Source: Paenalcaligenes hominis (lineage in GTDB: Bacteria; Pseudomonadota; Gammaproteobacteria; Burkholderiales; Burkholderiaceae_B). Taken from it: a DNA stretch of 64,000 nucleotides. Location: NCBI RefSeq assembly GCF_011927625.1, contig NZ_JAATIZ010000001.1, forward strand, positions 310,001 to 374,000, given 5' to 3'. Shown here one piece after another: positions 16,017 through 25,694 of the stretch. How positions within the stretch are numbered: the first letter of the stretch is position 1; each line of letters begins with the position of its first letter. The translations under genes were made by a program, and so were the position numbers. Below the pieces are notes generated by a model that was not told the origin of the DNA, did not search any database, and saw nothing but the letters and a program-made list of their open reading frames with translations.

Positions 16017-18476
16017 TTAAGGGGGCGTGTCGGTAATCAGGCGAATCCAGTTTTGAATAAATCGTTTTTTGCGGGTGCGATCGAGCCCCGCTAACAGACT
16101 GGGGGCAATACGAATGGGTTGAATGGGGGCAATCAGCGACTCGTATAAATGCTCTTCGGGCCAACTGTTGTCGCGATTTTTAATTAATGAACCCAGTTGA
16201 GCTTGTTGGGCAATATGCTGCTGGCCTGCATCGGAAAGGAGGTAATCGATAAACAGCCCAGCATAATGCGGCTGCGGGCTGTTTTTATGAATAAAAGCGG
16301 TGCGTGAAAACACCAATACATAGTCGTCGGGGATCACTACCTCAATGGCTGCCCCCGCTTGTTGTTTGGCAAGGGCGTAAGAACCCAGAACGTTATAGCC
16401 TGCATACAGCTCGCCCGAATCCACCCCGTCCAAAATTCCAGCCGTACTGGTGTAGAGTTTTGCTCCCACGCGTCCCAGTGCATTGGTCATTCCCCAAAAA
16501 TTAGAAGACAGGCGCTCGTCAAATACCGCCAACAAATAGCCTAATCCACTGTGCTCAATATCGTAGGTGCCAATACGGTCGCGCCAGAACTGGGGCTGGT
16601 CTTCGATGTGCTGTAAAAACTCGGCCCGGGTTTTGGCTTTATAGTGATCGGGCAATTGAGTCTGATACACCAATACAATGGGCTCTAGCGTAAAGCCAAA
16701 AATTTTATTACGCCATTTAGCCCAGTCGGGCAGAGCAGTAGTGAGATCGGAATGATACGCCTGGGCATGGCCATCATTAACAAGCCGTACCTGTAGATCG
16801 GTGGCCGAGCTGATAATTAAATCAATGTCAGTTAATTGATGGGTGCTGACTTGGTGATAGAGTTCTTGGGTGTCAATTTCGGTGTAATGGATAGCAAGCT
16901 GCGGATGACGCTCAATAAACGCTTGGGCTAGCGAGCCGAAAATAGCGGTATCCGTCGGCCCTGCAATGCGTAAAGGGGTGGTGGCGCCATCTAGGGCATA
17001 CCGGTGCGTCGTGGCCTGCGTGTCATGGCTAGGCAAAAATAACCCAAGGGCTAGCACGGCGGCAATCAGCCCGGTGCCTAATCCACCTTGAATAGGCGTA
17101 GTGGCTACCGCAGGCAATTGCACCCGCACTGTCAAGCCACTGCCGCTGCGACGGTCACGTAAATGCAAGGCCCCATGATGATGCGCAATCACTTGGGCGG
17201 CAATGCTCATGCCTAAGCCTGAACCAATCGTATTCGCACTGCTTTGACCACGGAAAAAGCGGGTGGTGACATGCTGTTTTTCTTCAGCGCTTAAACCTGG
17301 GCCTCGGTCTTGAATATCAATAACCACTTGCTTTTCATAATTGACATACACCCAAATTTCTACCGCCTCCAAGCTATATAGCAGCGCGTTTTCGATGAGG
17401 TTACGCACCATCTCCCGTAAGGCAATTTGGTCACCGTCTATCTGTAGGCGCTGAGCCGGGGGCGTAATATGAATACGCAAACGCGATTTTTGTTCTTCAA
17501 GCAAGCGTTGGCACGAATCACGAATTAAATCAGGCACTCGAATACGTTGATGCTCGGTGGTGTCTTGGCGGTGGGTAATGGTGGCATGCATTAAAAGCTG
17601 ATGCACCAGTTGGCTTAGATCTTGGCTATGACGATGAATAGCATGCAGGGTGAGCTCGCGCTGAACCGGATCGTTTTCTTCAAGAGCGTCTTCCGTTTGG
17701 GCTTGGAGTAAAGCTAATGGGGTGCGGATTTGATGGGCCGCCTCGGCCACAAAATGCTGCTGGGTGGTGAGGGCCTTGCTTAGGCGCTGAATAAAGCTGT
17801 TTAAGGTGCTGATTAAGCCATGAATCTCAATCGGGGCGGGCGTACGAATGGGCTCTAAATTGGTGGGGGAGCGGGCTTCGATAGCTTGCTCTATCTGCGC
17901 CAATGGGCTTAGCGCATACCGAATACTAAACAAGATCAATAAAAAGGTAACGCCCACTAATAAAAACAGAGGCCGTAAACCCTGCAAAAATAACTGCGTA
18001 CTTAATGCGTCGCGCGTAGAGAGTGTTTCGGCGACATATATGGTGGTCCAGCCCGAGCTAGCGGCTGAGCCCGTTGTAAAGCGTCCCACGCTGACCACAC
18101 GCACCGTGGTGTCTTTATACGGCATGGTCATAAAGCTAGGGGTAGTACTGTGCACGAGGGGCAAGGCAAACGCCAAGTCATCGTACCCCGCTATGACTTG
18201 ATTTTGATGGCGCACAGCAAAAAACAAGCGCTCATTTTGAGGCAGCAACGTCATTGCTGCAAAGGGGATTTCCACTTGCAACTCGCCCGCATCTTGTTGA
18301 ATCGCATTCGCAATGGTCAGGGCCGACGCACTAAGCAGTTGATCGTAGGTACGTTGGGCGGCTTGGGTGGATTGTTGGTAGGTCACCCAGCTAAAGACGA
18401 GTGAACACAGCAAAAGTAAAAAGAGGGCAGCGCCTAAAATATTTTTCTTAATAGATAAATGGGTACGTGGCGTCAT
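16017..18476 (-). CDS. Sensor histidine kinase fused to a C-terminal periplasmic binding domain
   Basis: One continuous 819-residue frame. Residues 1-35 hold TM1, about 36-162 a periplasmic domain, about 163-186 TM2, then HAMP and a HisKA/HATPase kinase with His248 in the H-box AHQIRTPLALL, N-box NLIENALLY, G1 DRGPGLS and G2 GSGLGMSIA. Unlike ordinary kinases it continues through a third hydrophobic segment (about 461-480, GLIAAVLALGLFL). A full binding-protein domain follows (about 490-815), homologous to the separate binding protein next door (LPDWAKW, TYDIEHSGLGYLLA, GYNVLGSYA, PDDYVLVFSRTAF). The third segment would return the chain to the periplasm, so the kinase carries its own ligand-binding domain. 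It overlaps the response regulator by 4 bases. Salmonella PgtB/PgtC, a kinase and a separate binding protein for phosphoglycerate induction, is the nearest known logic. Confidence 0.9.
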   Translation of the reverse strand: MTPRTHLSIKKNILGAALFLLLLCSLVFSWVTYQQSTQAAQRTYDQLLSASALTIANAIQQDAGELQVEIPFAAMTLLPQNERLFFAVRHQNQVIAGYDDLAFALPLVHSTTPSFMTMPYKDTTVRVVSVGRFTTGSAASSGWTTIYVAETLSTRDALSTQLFLQGLRPLFLLVGVTFLLILFSIRYALSPLAQIEQAIEARSPTNLEPIRTPAPIEIHGLISTLNSFIQRLSKALTTQQHFVAEAAHQIRTPLALLQAQTEDALEENDPVQRELTLHAIHRHSQDLSQLVHQLLMHATITHRQDTTEHQRIRVPDLIRDSCQRLLEEQKSRLRIHITPPAQRLQIDGDQIALREMVRNLIENALLYSLEAVEIWVYVNYEKQVVIDIQDRGPGLSAEEKQHVTTRFFRGQSSANTIGSGLGMSIAAQVIAHHHGALHLRDRRSGSGLTVRVQLPAVATTPIQGGLGTGLIAAVLALGLFLPSHDTQATTHRYALDGATTPLRIAGPTDTAIFGSLAQAFIERHPQLAIHYTEIDTQELYHQVSTHQLTDIDLIISSATDLQVRLVNDGHAQAYHSDLTTALPDWAKWRNKIFGFTLEPIVLVYQTQLPDHYKAKTRAEFLQHIEDQPQFWRDRIGTYDIEHSGLGYLLAVFDERLSSNFWGMTNALGRVGAKLYTSTAGILDGVDSGELYAGYNVLGSYALAKQQAGAAIEVVIPDDYVLVFSRTAFIHKNSPQPHYAGLFIDYLLSDAGQQHIAQQAQLGSLIKNRDNSWPEEHLYESLIAPIQPIRIAPSLLAGLDRTRKKRFIQNWIRLITDTPP

Positions 18477-19147
18477 GGGGGCGGTATGAAATTAGCGCTA
18501 TACCCTACGCCGCGAATGGTTTGGATTTCGAGCTGTAGGGGTTGCAGTTTACGGCGTAGCCGTGAAATATGAAGCTCGACGGCGTTGGTGGACGCTTCCT
18601 CATCAAAATTAAAGAGCTGCATCACCAACCGTTCTTTGGAAACGGTATGGTCTAACCGGCTGAGTAACAGCTCTAGCAAACAAAACTCGCGAATTCCAAA
18701 ATCCACACTCTGGTCATTTACGCTAAGACGACGGCTTTTACTGTCGACTTGCAAAGCCCCTACCATATAGGTGTTGGAGGCTTGGCCTAAAGGACGCCGA
18801 TGTAAGGCGCGAATACGCGCCTCGAGCTCGCGCAAATCAAAGGGTTTCACTAAGTAATCATCCGCCCCCAAATCAAGCATACTGACTTTGTCTTCGATTT
18901 CTGTGCGTGCCGTCATCACCAACACGGGCGTAGTAATATGTTGTTGGCGCAGCGACTCGAGAATGGAAAAGCCATCGTGCTCGGGCAGCATAATATCCAG
19001 CAACAATACATCCCACGAGCCATGCTCAATGTATTGCAATGCCGCGCTGCCCGTGGTGACCCATTCCACTACATGACCAGCACGTTGCAAACGCCGTTGG
19101 ATAACCGCCCCCAGTTCGGGATGATCTTCAATTAATAATATACGCAT
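18473..19147 (-). CDS. OmpR/PhoB-family response regulator
   Basis: A 224-residue protein with a receiver (acidic pair Glu7-Asp8, phospho-Asp51 in LLLDIMLPEHDGF, Lys in YLVKPFD) and a C-terminal winged helix of the OmpR type (GIREFCLLELLLSRL, NAVELHISRLRRKL, IQTIRGVGYSANF). It is the first gene of the minus-strand cassette, coupled by a 4-base overlap to the kinase-binding-domain fusion. Its predicted target is the direct repeat in front of the binding-protein gene. The QseB/TctD/PmrA-like sequence fits the TctE/QseC-like kinase partner. Confidence 0.94.
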   Translation of the reverse strand: MRILLIEDHPELGAVIQRRLQRAGHVVEWVTTGSAALQYIEHGSWDVLLLDIMLPEHDGFSILESLRQQHITTPVLVMTARTEIEDKVSMLDLGADDYLVKPFDLRELEARIRALHRRPLGQASNTYMVGALQVDSKSRRLSVNDQSVDFGIREFCLLELLLSRLDHTVSKERLVMQLFNFDEEASTNAVELHISRLRRKLQPLQLEIQTIRGVGYSANFIPPP

Positions 19148-19255
19148 GCTTACCTTTAGTTGTGGAGTATGATTTTATGAGGCCCACGCCATGAGGACAC
19201 TAGGGGTAATCCTCGCTAGCGCCATAAAAGTAAACGCCCCTGTTTAGGAGTCGTC

Positions 19256-20191
19256 GTGAATTTGCGGTTTTTAGAAACCTTTGTTTGGGTAGCCCGGCTG
19301 GGTAGCTTTAGGGCGACAGCGAGCAAGCTGCACTTAACGCAAGCTGCTGTTTCTGGGCGGATGACCGCGTTGGAAACAGACCTGCAGACCAAGCTCTTTG
19401 TGCGTCAAGGGCGACAAATGCGGTTAAGTGGCGCAGGCAAAACCTTATTGCATCATGCCGAAGCTCTATTAAAAGCCGAGCAAGCGTTACGTTTGGACTT
19501 ATCGGCTCCCGCCGAGCTACGAGGTCGTGTACGTGTAGGTGTGATGGAAACCATTGTGTACACGTGGTTTGGCGAGTTTCTGGCGCAGTTGCAAGCGCAT
19601 CACCCCAATGTCGAGCTGGAAATTACCGTCGAGTCGAGCCGGCGGCTACATGGTTTGCTTAAAAGTGGTTTGATCGACGTCGCATTACAAACGCATCCCG
19701 TTATTGATAAAAACATCCGCAACGCCCCTTTGGGTAAATACCAAATGCGCTGGTTAGTGGCACAGGATGCGGCTAGCTTACCGACAACGCTTGCTCAGGT
19801 TATTCAAGACTGGACCATAGTGACCTTTCCACGGTATTCGCAGCCTCATTTGCAACTATTAGAGTTAGTAGAACAGCATGGCTTAAATGAGCCTTCCCGT
19901 ATTCACTTTGCCTCATCCATCGAGGCTGCCTTGCAGTTACTGCGCACAGGGCAATGCATAGGGCTAATGCCCGCTACCTTGTTGCTCTCCGAAGCGCGAC
20001 GTGCTCAATTTAAAGCGGTACGTCAATTGCCTGTACTCGAAGTCATGCATCTAGTCGTTAGCTGGCGTCCCGAGCCCGTCTATGCCACGATTTCTACCGT
20101 GATTGACCTGAGTTTAAAGGTGATGGATCAGTACGCTCAGAATCATTCTGATATTGTTACAGCCAGTGATGGATTCGTGTTTGTAGGCTAA
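19256..20191 (+). CDS. LysR-family regulator
   Basis: 311 residues from a GTG at 19256, with AGGAG five bases upstream. The N-terminal winged helix is typical (FLETFVWVARLGSFRATASKLHLTQAAVSGRMTALE, discussed as residues 4-39), followed by a substrate-binding effector domain. It is read in the same direction as the hydantoinase and TRAP genes and ends about 170 bases before them. A perfect inverted repeat in that gap suggests that it controls this catabolic operon. The 5' side faces the divergent two-component cassette, so control of that side is also possible but less likely. Confidence 0.9.
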   Translation: MNLRFLETFVWVARLGSFRATASKLHLTQAAVSGRMTALETDLQTKLFVRQGRQMRLSGAGKTLLHHAEALLKAEQALRLDLSAPAELRGRVRVGVMETIVYTWFGEFLAQLQAHHPNVELEITVESSRRLHGLLKSGLIDVALQTHPVIDKNIRNAPLGKYQMRWLVAQDAASLPTTLAQVIQDWTIVTFPRYSQPHLQLLELVEQHGLNEPSRIHFASSIEAALQLLRTGQCIGLMPATLLLSEARRAQFKAVRQLPVLEVMHLVVSWRPEPVYATISTVIDLSLKVMDQYAQNHSDIVTASDGFVFVG

Positions 20192-20256
20192 TTGGGGTTT
20201 ATCCCCATTCTTGTGTTGATCTGACCGGTACAGGCATTGTTAATACTTGCCTTGTC

Positions 20257-20281
20257 AATTGATAACTTTTACTTATCAATT
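20257..20281. promoter_or_regulatory. Candidate operator: perfect 9-bp inverted repeat
   Basis: AATTGATAA-CTTTTAC-TTATCAATT is a perfect palindrome with a 7-base centre, 80 bases before the hydantoinase start. It contains the T-N11-A layout used by LysR-type regulators (ATTGATAA...TTATCAAT). There is no T-run after it, so an operator fits better than a terminator. Confidence 0.6.
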
Positions 20282-20360
20282 AAACCAGTAATTAGTTGCT
20301 TGATGTCTGCGTGCTAGCTACGCACACTAAGATACGGTTTAGGTTTTTATAGGGTTCATC

Positions 20361-23300
20361 ATGCAGCGCTCTACAGATAGCACACACACAACAACACCTC
20401 AATGGCAGTTTTGGGTTGATCGAGGCGGTACCTTTACGGATATCGTCGCCAAAAGTCCCGAAGGCAATCTAGTCACACACAAGTTGTTATCTGATAATCC
20501 CGAGCAGTATGCCGATGCGGCATTGGCGGGAATTCGACATTTATTAGGTATTACCGCCGAGCAACCTATTCCAACGGATCGCATTGCTGCGGTCAAAATG
20601 GGTACTACCGTAGCGACCAATGCGCTGCTAGAGCGCAAGGGCGATGACACGGTGTTATTCATTACCGCAGGGTTTAAAGATGCGCTAAATATTGGGTATC
20701 AGGCGCGCCCTCAGTTATTTAATCGCCACATCGTCAAACCCGAGTTGCTGTATGGTCGTGTCGAAGAAGTACACGAGCGTGTGTTGGCGGATGGCACCGT
20801 GGAAAAAGCCCTAGAGCCGGCTCAAGTGAAACACCAATTACAAACCGCGTATAACGCCGGTTATCGCGCTCTCGCCATCGTATTGATGCATGCGTATCGT
20901 TACCACGAGCACGAACTCCATATTGCCGAGTGGGCCAAGGAAATCGGCTTTGAGCAGATTTCTGTTTCTCACCAGGTCAGCGCCTTAATGAAGCTGATTG
21001 GGCGCGGCGACACCACTGTTGTGGACGCGTACTTATCTCCCGTACTACGCCGGTACGTGAATCGCGTCGCCAGTGAACTGGATCAAGTCCGTCTGATGTT
21101 CATGCAATCCAATGGGGGCTTAACTGCCGCTGAACATTTTCAGGGTAAAGACGCCATTTTATCGGGGCCAGCTGGCGGTATTGTTGGCATGGCACGCATT
21201 GCCGCCGCCGTAGGTTCAGATCAATTAATTGGTTTTGATATGGGCGGTACCTCCACCGACGTCTCCCACTATGGGGGCCACTTTGAGCGTGTGTTTGAAA
21301 CGGTCGTGGCGGGGGTGCGGTTACGTGCTCCCATGATGAATATTCACACCGTGGCTGCTGGTGGCGGCTCGATTGTGCATTTTGATGGGCATCGTATGCG
21401 CGTAGGGCCTCATTCGGCGGGCGCTTACCCTGGGCCGGTGGCCTACCGCAATGGCGGGCCGCTAACCGTTACCGATTGCAATGTCATGCTAGGCAAGTTG
21501 CAACCGCAATTCTTCCCACATATTTTTGGCCCGCAGGCCGACCAACCCTTGGATGTGAAATTAGTCCAAGAAAAATTTAACGCCATGGCGGCAGAGATCG
21601 CCGCGCAAACTGGGGTTGAGTCCAGCCCCGAGCAAATTGCCGAGGGGTTTATTCAGATTGCGGTCGCCAATATGGCCAACGCCGTAAAGAAAATCTCCAT
21701 TGAGCGGGGCTACGACGTCAGCAAGTACACCCTAGTCTCTTTTGGCGGGGCAGGGGGCCAGCATGCGTGTTTGGTCGCCGATGCGTTAGGCATGAGCCGC
21801 GTGCTTATCCATCCTTTTGCGGGGGTGTTATCTGCCTATGGCATGGGCCTAGCCGATATCACGGCCATGCGAGAGATCAGCATGGAGGTAGAGCTCAAAG
21901 CAGAAAATCTTGGCGCTTGTGAAGCACGCTTGGCCGAATTAACAGAGCAGGCGGCTGCCGAAGTCGTGGCGCAAGGCGTAGACCCAACACAATTGCAGGT
22001 ATTGCCACGTTTATTGGTGCGTTACGATGGCACGGACTCCGCATTGGTAGTGGACTTTGCTTCAATTGAAGCCATGCAAGAGCAATTTAACGAAGGTTAC
22101 CTGCAGCGCTATAGCTTTTTAATGCGCGATAAGAAACTGATTGTAGAGGCTGCATCAGTAGAAGTGATTGGTCAAAGTGGCGAGGAGCTCGCCCGTTCTG
22201 CCGCCGATTTGGATCCCGTTGTGGCGGATACCCCCGAAGCCACTGTTGCCATGTTCACCCATGACACCACGCAAGCGACCCCTGTCTATAACCGCGATAA
22301 ATTGGTCGCGGGCAATCGTGTGGTGGGGCCAGCCATTGTGTTTGATCAAAATGGCACCACAATTATTGAACCCGAATGGCAGCTGGATGTCTTAAGTGCA
22401 GGGGAAATGCTCTTAAGCCGAGTCAAACCCAAAGCCAAACAAGTCGCCATCGGCACCGATGTAGACCCGGTGATGCTCGAAATCTTTAATAACCTCTTTA
22501 TGTCCATTGCCGAGCAAATGGGGGCGACGCTGGCGAATACGGCGTTCTCAGTCAATATTAAAGAACGCCTCGACTTTTCTTGTGCGCTGTTCGATGCCGA
22601 AGGTAATTTAATTGCTAATGCACCGCACATGCCCGTGCACTTAGGCTCTATGGGCGAAAGTATTAAAGCCGTGATTCAGAAAAACGCAGGCCAAATGCGC
22701 CCGGGTGATACCTATGTGCTTAATGACCCGTATAACGGTGGTACCCATTTACCCGATATTACGGTAGTGACCCCTATTTTTAACGATGCCCAAACAGAGA
22801 TACTATTCTTTGTGGCATCGCGTGGTCACCATGCCGATGTAGGGGGGCTCACACCTGGCTCCATGCCCCCTGATAGCAAAACGGTAATGGACGAAGGCGT
22901 GCTGATTGATAATTTCAAACTGGTAGAAAAAGGCGAAATGCGGGCCGACGCCCTAAGCGAATTACTGCAAAGCGGTCCGTACCCCGCGCGCAATATCAGC
23001 CAAAACCTCGCCGACTTACGCGCTCAGATTGCTGCCAATGAAAAAGGCGCACAGGAGTTACACCGCATGGTGCAAACGTTCGGCCTAGACGTGGTGCAGG
23101 CTTACATGCAACATGTACAAAACAACGCCGAGGAATCCGTGCGTCGTGTGATTGATGTGCTTCAAGACGGGCATTTCCGTTACGAGCTCGACAACGGGGC
23201 GCACATCGAGGTAGCTGTTCGGGTGAACAAAGCCCAGCGTGGCGCCACCGTCGACTTTACCGGCACCTCGGCACAGCTTGAGAGCAACTTTAATGCCCCC

Positions 23301-24020
23301 AAGGCTGTGTGCCTAGCCGCCGTGTTATATGTATTCCGCACCTTGGTTAACGATGAAATTCCCATGAACCAGGGGTGCTTAAAACCTATCGAGGTCATCA
23401 TCCCCGAAGGATGTATGCTCAATCCGTCTTATCCTGCCGCTACGGTAGCAGGCAACGTGGAAACCTCGCAGTGTATTACTGATGCGCTATATGGGGCATT
23501 GGGGGTAATGGCGGCTTCGCAAGGCACCATGAACAACTTTACCTTTGGCGATGAGCAGTACCAATACTATGAAACCATTGCCGGGGGCTCGGGCGCAGGG
23601 ATGATCCTACATACCGATGGCACACACGAGGTATTTGATGGTACTGACGTGGTGCAAACCCACATGACTAACTCTCGATTAACCGACCCAGAAATCCTTG
23701 AGTGGCGCTATCCGGTTGTGCTCGAAGAGTTTTCCATTCGCCCAGACAGTGGGGGCTTAGGCCAAGGGGTAGGTGGCAATGGCGGCACCCGTCGTATTCG
23801 CTTTTTAACACCGATGACGGCTTCTATTTTGGCTAATCGTCGTCGTATCGCTCCTTTTGGGGCAGCAGGAGGCCAACCCGCCGAGGTTGGGTCTAATTAC
23901 GTGGAGCGCGCCGACGGTTCCACAGAATCACTTGGTGCAACCGCTTCAGTACAAATGAAAGCAGGGGATGTGTTTGTGATTCATACTCCAGGTGGGGGTG
24001 GCTTTGGTCAAAGCAATTAA
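20361..24020 (+). CDS. Fused hydantoinase/oxoprolinase (HyuA-HyuB)
   Basis: A 1219-residue ATP-dependent amidohydrolase of the 5-oxoprolinase/N-methylhydantoinase/acetophenone-carboxylase superfamily. HyuA-type (about 1-690) has the ATP-grasping actin-like motifs [29 protein letters not shown] and [16 protein letters not shown]. HyuB-type (about 700-1215) starts at [20 protein letters not shown] and includes [19 protein letters not shown] and a C-terminal GGGGFG. Such enzymes use ATP to open a cyclic amide (hydantoin, 5-oxoproline) or to carboxylate ketones. The fused single-chain form is like 5-oxoprolinase. The TRAP transporter downstream suggests an imported organic-acid substrate, which I cannot name. 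An ATG with AGGG upstream gives the start. Confidence 0.9.
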   Translation: MQRSTDSTHTTTPQWQFWVDRGGTFTDIVAKSPEGNLVTHKLLSDNPEQYADAALAGIRHLLGITAEQPIPTDRIAAVKMGTTVATNALLERKGDDTVLFITAGFKDALNIGYQARPQLFNRHIVKPELLYGRVEEVHERVLADGTVEKALEPAQVKHQLQTAYNAGYRALAIVLMHAYRYHEHELHIAEWAKEIGFEQISVSHQVSALMKLIGRGDTTVVDAYLSPVLRRYVNRVASELDQVRLMFMQSNGGLTAAEHFQGKDAILSGPAGGIVGMARIAAAVGSDQLIGFDMGGTSTDVSHYGGHFERVFETVVAGVRLRAPMMNIHTVAAGGGSIVHFDGHRMRVGPHSAGAYPGPVAYRNGGPLTVTDCNVMLGKLQPQFFPHIFGPQADQPLDVKLVQEKFNAMAAEIAAQTGVESSPEQIAEGFIQIAVANMANAVKKISIERGYDVSKYTLVSFGGAGGQHACLVADALGMSRVLIHPFAGVLSAYGMGLADITAMREISMEVELKAENLGACEARLAELTEQAAAEVVAQGVDPTQLQVLPRLLVRYDGTDSALVVDFASIEAMQEQFNEGYLQRYSFLMRDKKLIVEAASVEVIGQSGEELARSAADLDPVVADTPEATVAMFTHDTTQATPVYNRDKLVAGNRVVGPAIVFDQNGTTIIEPEWQLDVLSAGEMLLSRVKPKAKQVAIGTDVDPVMLEIFNNLFMSIAEQMGATLANTAFSVNIKERLDFSCALFDAEGNLIANAPHMPVHLGSMGESIKAVIQKNAGQMRPGDTYVLNDPYNGGTHLPDITVVTPIFNDAQTEILFFVASRGHHADVGGLTPGSMPPDSKTVMDEGVLIDNFKLVEKGEMRADALSELLQSGPYPARNISQNLADLRAQIAANEKGAQELHRMVQTFGLDVVQAYMQHVQNNAEESVRRVIDVLQDGHFRYELDNGAHIEVAVRVNKAQRGATVDFTGTSAQLESNFNAPKAVCLAAVLYVFRTLVNDEIPMNQGCLKPIEVIIPEGCMLNPSYPAATVAGNVETSQCITDALYGALGVMAASQGTMNNFTFGDEQYQYYETIAGGSGAGMILHTDGTHEVFDGTDVVQTHMTNSRLTDPEILEWRYPVVLEEFSIRPDSGGLGQGVGGNGGTRRIRFLTPMTASILANRRRIAPFGAAGGQPAEVGSNYVERADGSTESLGATASVQMKAGDVFVIHTPGGGGFGQSN

Positions 24021-24114
24021 TTTCTACTTGGGCTATAAACACTGTTTTTGTTTGTGATTTATTAATTAAAAAAGAATGACCTTAATCTCAGATTAAGTCC
24101 CTCACGGAGGAATT

Positions 24115-25083
24115 ATGAAACTACATCAATACATGACTGCAGCCGCAGTGGTTGCCTGTTCCATGACAGCTGCCCACGCAGAATCGTGGCGCATGGCAAC
24201 GGCCTACCCAGAAACGAACTTTCACACCGTCAACATTCAAGAGTTCGTGAATGAGATTAAAGACGCAACGGATGGCAAACTCGATATCACGGTCCATGCC
24301 AACGGTTCATTAATTCGTCCGGGCGAGCTAAAAAATGCGGTGCGTTCCCGCCAAGTAGAAACAGGCGAGTTCATTATTTCCGGTCTGGCCAATGAAAACC
24401 CCATCTTTGCTGTGGATTCTGTGCCTTTCCTAGCGGTGTCTTACGAGGACTCCGAAAAGTTGTATGAAATCACTAAACCCTATCTTGAAGACCTACTCGG
24501 TCGGCAAAATATGCAGTTGTTGTACTCGGTGGCTTGGCCGCCACAAGGGATGTACACCGACCGTGAAATCAACACTATTGATGACTTAAAAGGTTTGCGC
24601 ATGCGTGCCTACAGCCCTCAAACCGAGCGTTTAGCGCAGCTTTCAGGCGCGGTGCCAACGCAAATTGAGGCCGCTGACTTAGCTCAAGCCTTTAGCACAG
24701 GCCGCGTCAACGCCATGATTACCTCGGCATCTACCGGGGTGAACTCCAGTGCTTGGGACTTCCTTAGCCATTACTACGATGTGGCTGCTTTCTTGCCTAA
24801 AAACGTGGTGGTCGTGAACAAGCGCAGCTTTGATGCACTCGACGACGAGACCAAGAAAGTGGTGTTGGACGCCGCCGCCAAAGCAGAAAAACGCGGTTGG
24901 GAGCGCTCACGTGAAGAGCGTGTCAAACAAACCAAGCTGCTCGAAGACAACGGCATTAAAGTGAGCTCGGGTAGTGATGAGCTACGTGCTGCTTTACTCG
25001 AAGTCGGTCAAAAAATGGCTGCTGAATGGAGTAAAGAGGCCGGCAAAGAAGGCGAAACCATTATTAACGCTTTCCAGCAATAA
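24115..25083 (+). CDS. dctP: TRAP transporter solute-binding protein (DctP family)
   Basis: 322 residues with a signal peptide ending near AAHA. The mature protein has the DctP fold with the conserved Arg region DLKGLRMRAYSPQTERL, followed by GAVPTQIEAADLAQAFSTGRV. That Arg binds the carboxylate of the ligand in family members. The start has GGAGGA upstream. It follows the hydantoinase after 94 bases, and a stem-loop separates it from dctQ. It should deliver the hydantoinase substrate or a related organic acid to DctQM. Confidence 0.92.
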   Translation: MKLHQYMTAAAVVACSMTAAHAESWRMATAYPETNFHTVNIQEFVNEIKDATDGKLDITVHANGSLIRPGELKNAVRSRQVETGEFIISGLANENPIFAVDSVPFLAVSYEDSEKLYEITKPYLEDLLGRQNMQLLYSVAWPPQGMYTDREINTIDDLKGLRMRAYSPQTERLAQLSGAVPTQIEAADLAQAFSTGRVNAMITSASTGVNSSAWDFLSHYYDVAAFLPKNVVVVNKRSFDALDDETKKVVLDAAAKAEKRGWERSREERVKQTKLLEDNGIKVSSGSDELRAALLEVGQKMAAEWSKEAGKEGETIINAFQQ

Positions 25084-25099
25084 TTAGTAAAAAAATAGA

Positions 25100-25122
25100 G
25101 GCGCAGTCGGTTCGGCTGCGCC
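25100..25122 (+). promoter_or_regulatory. Intercistronic stem-loop between dctP and dctQ
   Basis: GGCGCAG (25100-25106) and CTGCGCC (25116-25122) form a perfect stem with a nine-base loop and no T-run. It lies between the binding-protein stop and dctQ start and probably raises dctP message over dctQM. The arrangement is like the hairpin at 14774-14808. Confidence 0.65.
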
Positions 25123-25142
25123 ACGTTGTGTAAGGAATCTCA

Positions 25143-25694
25143 ATGCGCAAAAGTCTCGATCGGTTATATGGGCTAAGTGGGGCTGTGGCGGCATTCTCTT
25201 TGTTCATGATTATGCTTATAGTCTTTGGGCAAGTGATGTTGAATACCATCGACTTTATAGCACTGCATCTTATAGGCAAGAGCTATGGGTTTTTGATCCC
25301 ATCGTACGCACAGTTTTCTGGGTATGCATTGGGTTTTACGACATTTTTATCCCTGGGGTTGGGCTTTAGAAAAGCCGCACATATACGCGTCACTTTAATT
25401 GAAACCGCGCTTAAACCTGCTGCGCGTCGTTATACCCTCACTTTGGTAGCCTTTATAGGAACCTTGCTGGGGGCGTTGATCAGTTATAGCTTGGTGGATT
25501 TAGCATGGCAGTCGTGGATGTGGGGCGACACAGCTACAGGCTTAGTGCGTTTGCCCTTGTGGATACCCCAAAGTGTTTTAGCGTTGGGTGCTATCGTTTT
25601 TTTTATTTCAGCGCTAGATACTTTGGTTGACATGCTGCGATATAAACAGTCTACAGCATTGCGTGCTATAGATCCTGTCGAGGAGGTCATGTAA
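25143..25694 (+). CDS. dctQ: TRAP transporter small permease (DctQ family)
   Basis: A 183-residue inner-membrane protein with four hydrophobic segments, as usual for DctQ (LSGAVAAFSLFMIMLIVFG, SGYALGFTTFLSLGLGF, LTLVAFIGTLLGALISY, SVLALGAIVFFISALDT). The conserved arginine-containing loop AAHIRVTLIE is present. The stop overlaps the dctM start (TAATG), so the two permease parts are coupled. DctQ scaffolds DctM in sodium-driven TRAP uptake. Confidence 0.92.
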   Translation: MRKSLDRLYGLSGAVAAFSLFMIMLIVFGQVMLNTIDFIALHLIGKSYGFLIPSYAQFSGYALGFTTFLSLGLGFRKAAHIRVTLIETALKPAARRYTLTLVAFIGTLLGALISYSLVDLAWQSWMWGDTATGLVRLPLWIPQSVLALGAIVFFISALDTLVDMLRYKQSTALRAIDPVEEVM

